DNA of 64,000 nt, from assembly GCA_949152475.1 (NCBI GenBank), contig OX424555.1, positions 61,919,977 through 61,983,976 on the forward strand, read 5' to 3'. The number at the start of each line of letters is the position of its first letter. Position 1 is the first letter of the stretch. This document shows positions 21,901-37,104 of this stretch, piece after piece. Position numbers and translations under genes: made by a program. Below the pieces are notes generated by a model. It saw only the letters and a program-made list of their open reading frames with translations. It had not been told where the DNA came from and did not search any database. The DNA is from Terebella lapidaria (taxonomy: Eukaryota > Annelida > Polychaeta > Terebellida > Terebellidae).

Positions 21901-23875
21901 GCCCATGGCGTTGAATGTACTAATCATGAGCAATAATTATTCCATACTGACATTCACAATATACATGTAAAACTTTGAAACATTATGCACTCCACTACTC
22001 TATGTGAATCGTATGGGTACTCTGATTTTTACTTTCCGTGTATTAATTTCCTAAAAAATGAGAATTTCATTCATCGAGCTACTATTGAAACCGGAATGTA
22101 ATCCACGATGGTCAACTCCGTCAGCTAATTGTGTTTGCACATGTATCCGGCTAGCAACGAGAGCCGAACTCGGCCAGACTGGCTGAGGACCTTAGCTTGA
22201 TATTGAGTATCGTATGTCGGCGCCGGAATTTACACAGAAAAGGCACCGGATAACCCATTCCTTTAACCAATTACCAAACAAAACCTAGTCCTAAAATCAC
22301 ATATGACTAACAATGAATCACATGAATAGATTTACATTTCTCTGTACCCTCGACCTTGTATCTACGGAAGCGTATTACTACCAGCTGCAAACGAAATATT
22401 GCAGCATCTAATTCTGGCTTGCTTCAAATGTTGATGTAATATTTCTCCTGAATAATTATATATTAATAAAGCTTATGTAAACCCTAGATGTATTTGAAAT
22501 TACTATGTTTTTCTTACGGAAAAAATACTTTAAGGTATCAAAATATTTTTATTAATTCCCTAGATATTATGACTTTTTATGTCTGAATTTGGTCACCTTT
22601 TCGAAGCTCATTATCTATTATATTTAGTATCAATGACGTCACAGGTGAATATCAGTCTTGATTAGGTGCCTTAGAAGCTAAAATATTTTGCATAGTTTCA
22701 AAATTAATCATGTGGGTTTAATAAGTTATACTGTGCGCAGTTCAACAATTTTGTCATGAATAATTCAATATTCATGGCATGTGTGCCCCTAGCAACAAAG
22801 CAAGGTTTACCCACATTCTCTAACACAAGCATCATGTTATTAAGTTATCATGTTTTATGTGATGAAAAATACAAAGACAGTAATGTACTGGCTAAAGAAC
22901 CGCCATATCTTTAACCGTTATCGATATATTAAGATTTTGTGTCAAGTTTTTACAATATTTGTACTCGAATTATGAAGCTCATCAGCTATTTTAACGAGTA
23001 CTCATTATGTCAGACGAGTAAATGTCTTTGAATAGCTACTTTTACAGCCATTTTCTTAATGACCACACACATAAGATATGTCTGGACACCATGGCAACCA
23101 TACTTACATACACCATGGCAATACATACGGCCCATAGCAACCCGGTTGCTAATAATTTCATTCGGGCCTCGTTTGCAAAAACGAGGCTCGTGCAAAAGTA
23201 CATACCAAATAGAGCAAATGTTTGAAAATAAAAATTTCATTAGCTTAATTAACTTATTTCACCCTTGTGTGTAATACTCATTATGATAGTAAATCAGGTG
23301 TAGAAAAACGTTAGCCCAAAATTTTCACTAAAACTGCCATATATTTTCATAAATAACAGAGATATTGGCATGCTGTAAAAACTATGATAATCCACGAGCA
23401 GCTTTACTTTACCATTTGTAAAAAAATAAGTGTCCTTACATTAGCTGAACTTTAAATTTCATATTAGGCAGCAATAGGCTTCCGTATGTGTCTGAGAGAC
23501 CACCGACATTTAGGGCACATTTCGCGAATAGTGTCTGGGTACATGTACTGATGTATATTTGGACCATTTTCAACACATCAGAGGTAGCGTATACCCCGGA
23601 TTCAAAATGGGATTTTCAATGGAAATTTATGGTTATATGGTTATTTCAGTTTCAGTAGATCGGACATTTGATTCGTGTGTGGATAGCTAAACAATCACGA
23701 CCTTGAATTTCATAGCAGAAAATGAGAAGGTAAGATTATCGTGCCTTGGAAAATTATTGTCGAATTTGTCCTTTCGAAACAAATAGGAAAAAAATCTCGA
23801 AAAACCTGTCATTGCTAGGAGGGAAAGTGGAACATAACAATGCCCAGCTGGGTGGTTAAAAATGTGTGGTAGGCC
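18971..23875. other. Intergenic region between copies C and D
   Basis: No exon supported. AT-rich unique-looking sequence with scattered short repeats. Short open frames here (for example 20424-20734) are not flanked by splice signals and show no recognisable motif. Confidence 0.5.
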
Positions 23876-23883
23876 TATAAATA
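23876..23883 (+). promoter_or_regulatory. TATA box of copy D
   Basis: CCTATAAATATGG, 57 bases before the ATG at 23940, implying a 5' UTR of about 30 bases. Confidence 0.55.
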
Positions 23884-23939
23884 TGGTTAGGTAAGATCAG
23901 GCAGTCAATCTCTCAGAGGAATCTATTCGAAGCATCGTC

Positions 23940-26074
<2,135 letters not shown>

Positions 26075-26100
26075 TATATGTGATGCACTTGTATTGATTA

Positions 26101-26250
26101 TTGATATTTGAAGATGTATTCACAGGCCGTATTCGATATTTGAAGATGTATTCACAGGCCGTATTTGATATTTGAAGATGTATTCACGGACGTATTTGAT
26201 ATTTGAAGATTTATTCACAGGTCGTGTTTGATATTTGAAGATGTACTCAC
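26101..26250 (+). repeat. 32-bp minisatellite in the 3' UTR of copy D
   Basis: Four to five copies of a 32-base unit beginning GATATTTGAAGATGTATTCA, starting 27 bases after the stop codon. Confidence 0.8.
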
Positions 26251-26691
26251 CTATTGTTTATTATAGTTATATTTTTAAAAATATTTATTGTTGCAATACT
26301 ACATTTTCGCTGTATTAGCTATATGTACATTCGGATTTACATTTGTACATTGTGTTTTTGTCCACATGTTACCAATGGCTATAACATATCACATTTTGAG
26401 ATATGCCGTGCACAGGCTATATACTGTTCTATTGTATATTTTTAAACATTTGTTAATCTCACATTCCCGCCGATGTCCACATTTTATTGTGTTGTATAAT
26501 TATTTAACTTTATGAATATTTTTACGATATTTTGCCAGCATTACTCGATAGCATGCATATTATGTTCGTCCAGGAGATTATATCTTCTAATCTATAACAT
26601 ATCAGATTCTGAATTTTTGCATTATATTATTATGTGTTTATCGAGATCTATCAGTATTTTTATTCATATTTTTTTAAATTTTATTTTGCTC

Positions 26692-26697
26692 AATAAA
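26692..26697 (+). terminator. Poly(A) signal candidate for copy D
   Basis: AATAAA about 620 bases after the stop codon; none closer was noticed. Confidence 0.35.
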
Positions 26698-26999
26698 TAT
26701 TTACAAGAGAAGTGTGCATTTGTTGCTGATTGAAATCAAAAATTATAACTGTCTGATCAGACGTCACTTGCTAGTTTTATGGATATAATACCACGAATTT
26801 TATGACTATGATACTAGAATGACTAAAATTGATTAGATGTTACGTTCGCTTTTAGAAAAGACTATGACATTGATATACTTGGAAAAAAATGTCGTATGAA
26901 CATGAAAATGCTGTATATGTATAGTAATAAATAGGTATTTTGACATATATAGTAATTAACTGCTAGTTCCACAATCACTCCTCGACGAACTATAGACGG

Positions 27000-27420
27000 C
27001 AAAGCCTGAAGATGCCTTGGGACATTCCGTGTGAAGCTCTATTCCTATGTAGCATATCCCTGAGAGACACTTGTCTAGAACCATGATGACTCTGAAAACA
27101 TCCGAGGTTCAACTGACATACCTCTTACACATTTTTGTCTGGAGTGAACAGCCTGAAAATACATGTAACATCCCTTCTGCTATATGACGCACCATTTCCG
27201 AGATATCAACGAAAATGAAGAATGCTGACTTAGCAGGAACATTTTAGGCCGAGGTCAAAGTTCACCCAATGCAAACCAAAAACCTCTCTAGGGCCACGAG
27301 TCCGAGCATCCATTTCATTCTGCGATGCAAGTTCTCCGAGATAACGATGAGAATGAAAAATGTCGACTCAGCAAAAAATATGTTTTATATTTTAGATATT
27401 AGCCATTTTGTCCCGAGACC
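27000..27420 (+). repeat. Degenerate repeat preceding the 134-bp array
   Basis: Segments such as CGAGATAACGATGAGAATG and GTCGACTCAGCAAAAA recur in degenerate form at about 36090-36680, so this is a dispersed repeat family and not unique sequence. Confidence 0.5.
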
Positions 27421-28690
27421 TTGAATATCCAGCAAACCTGTGTATCATTCCATATATCTCCACAATGGATTGCAAAGCTGCACATTCAATATCAAGCAAT
27501 AATAGCAAGTTTGTTCTATGACATTGAAGATAAGGTCGAAGGTCAAATTAAAGGTCATCTAAATATTCGGCATACATCATTTCCTATATGTGCACAATTG
27601 ATTTCTAAGCTGTAAAGTTGATATTAAGCGAGATATTAGCCCCTTTGTCCTCTCACCTTAAAATGAGGTCAAAGGTCAAATTAACGGTCATCAGAATAAT
27701 ATGTATATATTATTTCCTAAGCTGTAAAATCGATATGTGAGATATTAGCCATTTTTTCCTGTGACCTTAAAATGAGGTCAAAGGTTGAACTCAAGGTCAC
27801 GAGAACAATATGCATATGTCATTCCCTATATGTTCACAATTGATTCCTAAGCTGCGAACTTGTGAAGTCGATAATTAGTGAGATATTAGCCATTTTGTCC
27901 TGTGACCTTAAAAATTAGGTCAAAGGTCAAATTCAAAGTCACGAGAACATTCAGCATATATCATTTCCTATATGTTCACAATTGATTCCTAAGTCGATAA
28001 TAAACGGGATATTGGCGGGACATTCTGTGTACTGATCTTGAAAATGAGGTCAACGGTCAATTTCAAGGTGATCCGAATATTCAGTGTATATCATTTCCTA
28101 TATGTCCACAATTGAAACCTAAATTGTAAAGTCGATAATAAGCGACATATTAGCCATTTTGTGCATTGACCTTGAAAATGAGGTCAAAGGTCATATTCAA
28201 GGTCACGAGAATATTCAGCATATATCATTTCTTATATCTCCACAATTGATTCCTAACCTGTAAAGTCGATAATAAGCGAGATATTAGCCATTTTGTGCTA
28301 TGACCTTGAAAATGAGGTCAAAGGTCAAATTCAAGGTCGTAAGAATATTCAGCATATATCAATTTCTATATGTCCACAATTGATTCCTAAACTGTAAAGT
28401 TGATAATAAGCGAGATATTAGCCATTTTGTACTATGACCTTGAAAATGAGGTCAAAGGTCAAATTCAAGGTAACAAGAATATTCAGCATATATCATTGCC
28501 TATATGTCCACAATTGATTCCTAAGCTGTAAAGTTGACAATAAGCGATATCAGCCATTTTGTGCTATGACCTTGAAAATGACGTCAAAGGTCAAATTCAA
28601 GGTCACCAGAATATTCAGCATGTATCATTTCCTATTATCCACAATTGATTCCTAGTCCCTAATCTCAATATTAAGTGGGATATTACGCTT
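27421..28690 (+). repeat. 134-bp satellite-like tandem array
   Basis: About nine to ten diverged units containing TTCACAATTGATTCCTAAGC, GATATTAGCCATTTTGT and GAGGTCAAAGGTCAAATTCA. The period, measured where the units are most regular (37891, 38025, 38159), is 134 bases. The same unit recurs at 29150-29570, 32530-33370, 33970-34450 and 37250-39330, and inverted at 54070-54620. Confidence 0.85.
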
Positions 28691-29580
28691 AATGTGTCCC
28701 ATTATAAAGCATAGGAGAATTTAACATGGGAAAGTCCCATTTGGGCCGAGTTTGGGCCCAAAGTGGCCAACTTCGAGCGATTCAAGCGCAACGAAATGTA
28801 TACATGTCACAGGGGTACATATGAGGAGTTTTGTGCATCAATGAGAAACAAAGTTACTGAACAGATTTTGAGGAAACGACCATCAAATTCCAAAATTGGC
28901 CATTTTTCCCATTATAAAGCATAGGAAAATTTAACATGGGGAACATTTTGAAACGAAAATCTCAATACTGATCAGACAGATTTTGAGAAAATAATTTTTG
29001 AAGTTGAAAAACATGAAAAACAGCTATTTTCGTAATAAAACAGCCATTTTCATAAAAATGGCCGCCTAACTGCATAAAGGATTCAATCAAAAAATTAGCC
29101 CGAAGGCTAAGAAAGGTTACTGGACAATGTTTTACATCTTAGATATTAGCCATTTCGTCCCGTGACTTTGAAAACAAGGTCAAAGGTCAAATTCAAGGTC
29201 CCAAGAATATTCAGCATATATATCATTTTATGTCCACAATTGATTCCTAAGCTGCAAAATCGACAATGAGCAAGATATTTATCACTTTGTGCTCTGACCT
29301 TGGAGATGAGATCAAATTCAAAGTCATGAGAATGAGAATATTCAGCATATATCATTTCCTATATGTGCTCAATTGATTGCAAAGCTGTAGGGTCAATAAG
29401 AAGTTGGATATTAGCCGTTTTGTGCTTTGACATTGAAAATGAGGTCGAAGGTCAAATTCAAAGTCATGACAATATTCAGTATATATATCGTTTACCATAT
29501 GTTCACAGTTGATTATTAAGCTGTATAGTTGATAATAAGCGATATATTAGGCACTTTATGCTCGGACTTGAAAACTAGAC
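28690..29580 (+). mobile_element. Composite-element fragments
   Basis: Begins with the conserved block TCCCATTATAAAGCATAGGA...AACATGGGAAAGTCCCATTT that follows the 134-bp units in complete copies. At about 29090 it reaches a new left end (ATTAGCCCGAAGGCTAAGAAAGG...) and further 134-bp units. Overlapping fragments; no coding capacity seen. Confidence 0.6.
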
Positions 29581-29889
29581 GCTTCCGGTCGCCTACGACC
29601 GCTTGGGTGTATCCCCGTAGCCCTATCATCTCTGTTGCCCCAAATATATCACTGTCAAGTGTGAAAAACTAGAGCAAGGGCTAAAAAAGATTACCAGAGA
29701 AATGTTAAATCTCAAGTCACAACTGTTTTCTTTCCCCCACCAAAATTGCTGCACTGATCTTCCGAGGTTATTGAAGGTCGAATTCAAAATCACCACTGAA
29801 ATCTCTTTATATGAATTTCCATTTCGACATGTTTGATAAAATAACGAAAATACAGATAGATCAATCTTTTCACCTATTTATATTTCAAC

Positions 29890-30790
29890 TCCGAATATTT
29901 TACTTACTTGGTTCCAAGTTGAAATTCAAAGTAAAAGTTGACCAAAACTGCATTTCAAGATGACGAAATTGGAGCCAGATCGAACTTCTCACCATAAGTT
30001 ATATTTCGACTCATAATACATGTATATGCCAAACATGGTTTCAAGCTGACATTCAAAGTAAAAGTTAACCAAAACTGCATTTCAAGATGACAAAATTGGA
30101 GCCAGATCAAACTTTTCGTCATAAGTTATATTTTAACTCATAATACCTGCCCAACTTAGTTTCAAGTTGAAATTCAAACTAAAAGTTGACCAAAACTGCA
30201 TTTCAAGATGACGAAATTGGAGCCAGATCAAACTTTTCGCCATGAGTTATATTTCAACTCATAATATGTGCCAAACTTGGTATTAAGTTGAAATTCAATG
30301 TAAGAGTTGACCAAAACTGCATTTCAAGATGAAGAAATTGGAGCCAGATAGAACTTTTCGTCATAAGTTATATTTTAACTCATAATATGTGCCAAACTTG
30401 GTTTCGTGTTGAAATTCAAGCTAAAAGTTTACCAAAACTGCATTTCAATATGAAGAAATTGGAGCCAGATCGAACTTTTCATCATAAGTTATATTTTAAC
30501 TCATAATATGTGCCAAACTTGGTTTCAAGTTGAAATTCAAACTAAAAATTGACCAAAACTGCATTTCAAGATGACGAAATTGGAGCCAGATCGAACTTTT
30601 CACCATAAGTTATATTTCGACTTATAATATGTGCCAAACATGCTTTCAAGTTGAAATTCAAAGTAAAAGTTCACCAAAACTGCATTTCAAGATGAAGAAA
30701 TTGGAGCCAGATCGAATTTTTCACCATAAGTTATATTTTAACTCATACATGTAATTTGTGCCAAACATGGTCTCAAGTTGAAATTCAAAG
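29890..30790 (+). repeat. 121-bp tandem array
   Basis: About seven units; the landmark ACCAAAACTGCATTTCAAGA recurs every 121 bases (30196, 30317, 30438). Confidence 0.85.
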
Positions 30791-30799
30791 TAAAAGTTG

Positions 30800-31830
30800 A
30801 TCAATGTTTTCATGAAAAGCTATTGTGATCAATAATAGACTTAACTAGCAAGAAATAATGTTAACTTATTTGGTCACAGCCATACAATCTCTACTGGACA
30901 AAGCCTTCACCTTGTTGAGCCCAATAATAAACATTTCTTGTCTTAACTATTTTCATTATGGTCAATAATAGACTTAACATGTAAAAATCATGTTAACTTA
31001 TTTGGTTACACCCAGAAATTTCCACCGGACAAAACCTTAACCTTGTTGAGCTTACCTTGTTGAGCCCAATAATAAATATTTCCTGTCTTAACTATTTTCA
31101 TTGTGGTCAATAATAGACTTAACATGTAAAAATAATGTTAACTTATTCGGTTACACCCAGAAATTTCTACCGGACAAAACCTTAACCTTGTTGAGCTCAA
31201 TAATAATTGTTTCTCATCTTAACTATTTTTATTGAGGTCAATAATAGACTTAACTAGCAAAAAAAATGTTAACTTATTCGGTTATAGACATAAAATGTCT
31301 ACTGGACAGAATCTTTACCTTGTTGAGCCCAATAATAAATATTTCTTGTCTTATTGTGGTCAATAATAGACTTACCTAGGAAAAATAATGTTAACTTATT
31401 CAGTACACCCATGAAATACTTTCATACTTTCACCTTGTTGAGATTAATAATAAATATTTCTCCTCTTAACTATTTTTATTGTGGTCAATAATAGACTTAA
31501 CTATTTTTATTGTGGTCAATAATAGACTTAACTAGTGAAAATAATGTTAACTTATTCGGTTACACCAATGAAATTTGTACTGGACAAAACATTTACCTTG
31601 TTGAGGTTAATAATAAATATTTCTTGTCTTAACTATTTTTATTGTGGTCAATAATAGACTTAACTATTAAAAATAATATTAACTTATTCAGTTACACCCA
31701 TGAAATCTGTACTGGACACAACCTTTACCTTGTTGAGCTTAATAATAAACGTTTCTTGTCTTAACTATTTTTATTGTGGACAATAATAGACTTAACTAGT
31801 AAAACTAATGTTAACTTATTCAGTAATATT
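30800..31830 (+). repeat. ~120-bp tandem array
   Basis: About eight to nine units marked by GTCAATAATAGACTTAACTA and TACCTTGTTGAG, with one short internal duplication near 31460-31530. It is adjacent to but different in sequence from the 121-bp array. Confidence 0.85.
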
Positions 31831-32074
31831 GTCCTGTTTTCACTGAAAACATCAGTTCTCCATTCTGAACAAGATACCAGTGTCATTACCTTTCATTGTA
31901 CAGGCTATTGGAATGATCTCACATGTCAAAATGGATATTTCCAAATTCTGTAATAAGATAGGCTGTTAACATATTAATATTTATATGATCATTCTACACA
32001 ACGATTGGTTTCGTGTGACAGCCCTTCCCAACATAACTTCCAAATATTATCGAGATTCGTCAAAAATTGACATC

Positions 32075-32420
32075 AGTAGAGCGTTCACAAGCCATGTGTC
32101 TCAAACAGGCTGTTTTCAATGCAAAATGTGTCCCCAAACGACCAATTCAGTTGCCACGGCAACCAAAATCGATTGGTGTCGGGATCTTACCATAATATAT
32201 TTGCCTGTAAAAAATAATGATGATCGGGTGAGAATTGCGGCCTGTAGCGTGTTCACAAGCCATGTGTCCCAAACAGGCTGTTTTCAATGCAAAATGTGTC
32301 CCCAAACGACCAATTCAGTTGCGACGGCAACCAAAATCGATTGGTGTCGGGATCTTACCATTATATATGTGCCTGCAAAAAATAATGGTGATCGGGTGAG
32401 AATTGCGGCCTGTAGCGCGT
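32075..32420 (+). repeat. Two-copy direct repeat, unit about 171 bp
   Basis: GCGTTCACAAGCCATGTGTC...AACAGGCTG at about 32081 recurs at about 32250, and a third copy of the GCGTTCACAAG start at 32416 leads into a GGACGC run. An open frame across it is produced by the repeats. Confidence 0.8.
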
Positions 32421-32436
32421 TCACAAGAAAATCTCT

Positions 32437-32500
32437 GCGGACGCGGACGCGGACGCGGACACGAACGTGGACGCGGACACGGACGCGGACGCGGACGACG
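32437..32500 (+). repeat. GGACGC hexanucleotide repeat
   Basis: About ten GGACGC/GGACAC units; strongly GC-rich in AT-rich surroundings. Confidence 0.85.
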
Positions 32501-32539
32501 AAGCCAAATCCATAGTATCCGCCGAACTTTGTTCGGGGG

Positions 32540-33765
32540 ATACAATTATATCAAAGGTCAAGTTCAAGGTCTTGACAATATTCAGTATACATATATCACT
32601 GAAGTCAAATGTCAAATTCAGGGTCATCAAAATATTCTACATACATCACTCCTATATGTCCACAATTGATTCCTAAGCTGTAAAGTCAATAACAAGTGAG
32701 ATATTAGCCATTGTGTTCTTTGACCTTGAAAATGATGTCAAATTCAAGGTCATCAGAAGGTGACGGAATATATCATTTCTCATATGTCCACAATAGATTC
32801 CTAAGTTGTATAGTCGATAATAGGCGAGATATTAGCCATTTGAAGCTTTGACCTTGAAAATGAGGTCAACGGTCAAGTTCAAGGTCATGACAATATTCAG
32901 CATATATCACTTCAAGGCCCCAATTGAATTGTAAGATGTGAAGTCGATAATAAGCGAGATTTTAGCCATTTTTTGTTGTGACCTTGAAAATGAAGTCAAA
33001 GGTCAAATTCAAGGTCATCAGAATATTCGGCGTAAATCATTTCCTATATGTCCACAACTGATTCCTAAGCTGTAAAGTCGATAATAAGCAAGATATTAAC
33101 CATTTTGTGCTTTTGACCTTGAAAATGAGGTCAGAGGTCAATTTCAAGGTCATCAGAATATTCGGCGTAAATCATTTCCTATATGTCCACAATTGATTCC
33201 TAAGCTGAAAGTCGATAATAAGTGAGATATAAGCCATTTTGTGCTCTGACCTTAAAACTGAGGTCAGAGGTCAAATTCAAGGTCGCGAGAATATTCAGCA
33301 TATATCATTTCGTATATGTCCACAATTGATTCCTAGTCTCCAATCTCAATATTAAGTGAGATATTAGGCATAATTTGTCCCATTATAAAGCATAGGAGAA
33401 TTTAACATGGGAAAGTCCCATTTGGGCCGAGTTTGGGCCAAAATGGCCCACTTCGAGCGATTCAAGGGCAACGAAATTTATAGACATCATAGGAGTACAT
33501 ATGAGGAGTGTTATGTATCAAAAAGAAAATGGCCGCCAAACTCCAAAATCAGGCATTTTTCGTCGAAAACGGCCGCCATTTTGAAAAAAAATGCGAAAAT
33601 CAAAAAACTAAAAAATACCTCCTTCTTGAATTATTTTTAAGTATTTTTGTGCAAAATTTCAGAAAAATTCGGAAAAGAAAAATGTGGACGACGACGACGA
33701 CGACGGACGACGACGACGGACGCAACGCCACGGCAATAGGTTATCGGACCAAAGGTCCGGTAACC
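32540..33765 (+). mobile_element. Composite element copy with right end GGTCCGGTAACC
   Basis: 134-bp units, then the TCCCATTATAAAGC block, a GACGACGACGG-rich stretch, and the end hairpin with arms GGTTATCGGACC and GGTCCGGTAACC (33739-33765). The left end is not clear. Confidence 0.65.
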
Positions 33766-33959
33766 TTAAAATGAAAAGAACGTCTGGGGGTATTGACCCA
33801 ACAGATAGTCACACAAATTTATGAGCAAATTCATCAGCCCCCCCAAAAAGATAAAAAAAAACGTTAACAGATTATGTGGCGGACGACGACGACGACGACG
33901 GCGGACGACGGACAAAAAACCACGACAATAGATTATCAGCCCTTATGGGCCGGTAAACT

Positions 33960-34450
33960 AAAAATTACCCCAAGGGCTAAGAAAGATTTTAGATATTAGT
34001 CATTTTGTCCCCTGAGCTTGGAAATGAGGTCAAAGGTCAAATTAAAGGTCACGATGATATTCGAATATATATCAATGTCCACAAGTGATTCCTAAGATGT
34101 AAAATCGATAATAAGTGAGAGATTAGCCATCATGTGCTCTGACCTTGAACATGAGGTCAAAACATGAGTTTCAGCATACTAGTATATCATTTCCTATATA
34201 TCCACAATGGATTCCTAGCTGTAAAATCGATAATAAGTGAGATATTGACCATTTTATGTTCTGACCTTGAAAATTAGGTCAAATGTCAAATTCAAGTTCA
34301 CGAGAATAATTGGCGTATATAATTCCCTAGATGCCCTAAATTGATCCCTAAGCTGTAAAGTCGATAATAAGCAAGATATTAGCCATTTTGTGCTCTGACC
34401 TTGAAAATGAGGTTAAAGATCAAATTCAAGGTCACCAGAATATTTGGCAT
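33960..34450 (+). mobile_element. Composite element fragment, left end
   Basis: Starts ATTACCCCAAGGGCTAAGAAAG right after the end of another copy (GGCCGGTAAAC at 33951), so two copies abut head to tail. It contains four 134-bp units and then stops. Confidence 0.55.
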
Positions 34451-37100
34451 ATACCGTAAACTTAGAAAATAAACATAGCACCAAGGGTGCTGTAGCTTAA
34501 AGGCATATCATGCGAATGAGGTATTGATTTTCCAAAATATTAATTGTTACACTGATCTTCAACGCGAAACATGTTCTTAAATGTTCCCAAACATGCATTT
34601 GCTGTATCAACTATAATACGGAAACAAATTACACCTTGAAAGGTTTTCTTTGTTAATGGCGGATATTCACAGGGCGGGATGGGGGGGGTGGAAAAGGGAA
34701 ATTTCCAAGGTCATTGACGGTCAAATTGAAGGTCACTATTCAAACCGCAACATATGATTTCCCATTTGAATGTGCCAATACTTATACTCTATCTCTAAGT
34801 GTTTTAGAAGTTTACTCTGCACAGCTGAAAGTATGAAGGAAAAATTTACAAAATTTGGTAAAGTGATATTCGCAGGGAAACTATTTTTTCAAAATCAATT
34901 ACATAAATGTGTTTTCAGAGAAATAGGTTACAAAACAAACTCTGCTTGATCAGATGGATAAATCAAGCATAATGACAGTACTAGCAGCCGCTTTTCTTTT
35001 GTTTTGTGCGCCACTCAGAGTTACCTCTGACTTAACCTAGTTCACGCTCGATTGGCATACACGAGTAAGCTGGAATCGCACTGCGTCACGAGATACAAAG
35101 CACCGAGAATGTCATTAATGTAAACAAACTCAAAATATCTCCACCAGAAACTCGCAACAAAATCTATCAGAAAGGGGCGTCTGTTTGGGCATACAAGTGC
35201 AGATATATAACTCTTATGTTGTCTTCGTTCGATCAGTAGAAAAATCCACAACTTACTGCCAATATCACTTTAAGTCCAAAAAAAATTTCTATGGCCAAAA
35301 AAAATTGTTTTTGCAGGAAATCACTCAAAACCAATAGTGACTCGTTTTGGGACAATTTTTTTTTCGTCGGCCCGTTAAAAATATTTAAATGGCCGCCACA
35401 AGCAGACCATCATTTCAAAGGGGACAAAAATTATACACATCACAAAGGTACATAAGGAGAACCTAATGCAAGATTTTGAAGAAAACAGTCTGAATAGATT
35501 TTGAGAACAAAAAAGGTTGCTATGCCTTTCCAAGGTCATTGAAGGTCAAATTCAAGGTCACCATTCAAACCGCAATATATGATTTCCCATTTGAATATGC
35601 CAATACTTAGGCTCTATCTTGAAATGCTCTAGGAGTTTACTCCGCACAGCTCCCATTAATTTTCTCTAAGTCTCCAAAATTGTTCAATGGCCAAAAAAAA
35701 TTATTTTTTTTTTTTTTGCTGGAAATGGCTCAAAACGAATAGTGACTTGATTTGGGACTTGATTTTTTCGCCGACCCATCAAAAAATCAAAATGGCCGCC
35801 ACACGCAGACCGGCGATTCAAGGGCAACGAAACTTATACACGTCATAGATATACATGAGAGGAATGTTTTGAAACAAAAATCTCAAGAGAAAATGGCCAC
35901 CAAAGTCCCAAATTGGTCGGTAAGCTAAAAAGTCTTTAGGTACTGGCCCGAAGTATCTTGTGACAAATTTATAGGGAAATTCATCATGTCAAAAAAAAAT
36001 TTACAGACCCGGACGGACGACGGACTGACAACGGATGACGGACGAAAAACCACGATAATAGCTTATCGAAGCTAAAAATGTAGACGGATGGACAAAAGTC
36101 CGAAAATAACGTCTGTTTCGCTCCAGGACGCACTGTTTCTGAGATATCGAAAAACGAAAAATACCGACTCCGCAAAAAAAATTCATCCATAAAACCCCTT
36201 AGACACGTTTGTGTAGGTGACACAAAAAAGGTTGGTTTCCCCGAAAAACGAAAAAATGCCAACTCAGCCAAAATTTTTAAGGTCAATAACATTCATTTCC
36301 TTCTACGACGCGCCATTTTCCTAGATATTGTCGAAAAAGAAAAATGACAAATCGGCAAAAAAATTTCAGGTCAAGGTCAAAGTCATCCATAATACCCCTT
36401 AGACAGGTTTGGCTAGGGCGACGAGTACGAAAATAACATTTTTTCGCTCTACGATGCATCATTTCCGAGATATGAACGAACGAATAATGATAAATGTCGA
36501 CACAGCAAAAAAATTTCAGGTCAAGATTAAACTTCATTCCAATTACACCCGCCCCCCACCAAGTAATATCTAGAGTGACAAGTCTGAAAATAATGTCTGT
36601 TCCGCTCTACGATGCACCGTTTCCAAGATACGAAGGAAGCCTCAAGGATGACTCAGCGAAAACTCTTTTGAGCTCTAGGTCAAAGGTTGTTTGACCATAT
36701 GACCCCAAAATCGACAGGGTTCTTCGCTGGAGATACAAGGTACTCCATGCAAAGTTTTGCAGCCATTGCCTAAGGTTTCTGTGATAACCAGATGGGTAAT
36801 TTTCTATCAACATACATGTATACTGTCAAGGTTGTCTTCTGGATCATTGGACTTATAAGACCAATGAATTCCTATCAATATTTATTTGTTTCACATGCTG
36901 ACTCCCATGATTCTGCAAATAAATAATACAAATTCTTCATCACAGAATTGTTTTACTATACACATACAATCCACTGGTATGAAGTTGATATAGATCAAAC
37001 TCGAACTCATAGGTTTGGTAGCTTATAGTCCAGTGAGCCATTCACATTTGCATTTATATCAACATCTAATAGTATTCCTTTCAGTTTTAGGTCTGATACA
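34451..37100. other. Repeat-derived spacer
   Basis: No exon supported. Contains degenerate pieces of several families: AAGGTCATTGAAGGTCAAATTC blocks near 34710 and 35530, TGGCCGCCA/CACGCAGACC blocks near 35390 and 35800, and a ~140-bp degenerate tandem repeat at 36090-36680 with CGAGATAT and CAAAAAAATTTCAGGTCAAG. Confidence 0.5.
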
Positions 37101-37104
37101 TATA

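Noticed and set aside
27421-28690. Regularly spaced repeats as a CRISPR array
   Set aside because: Units of 134 bases with gradual divergence and no separate spacers, in an animal genome.
31985-32515. 176-codon open frame
   Set aside because: Made by a two-copy direct repeat followed by a GGACGC run; no domain or splice context.
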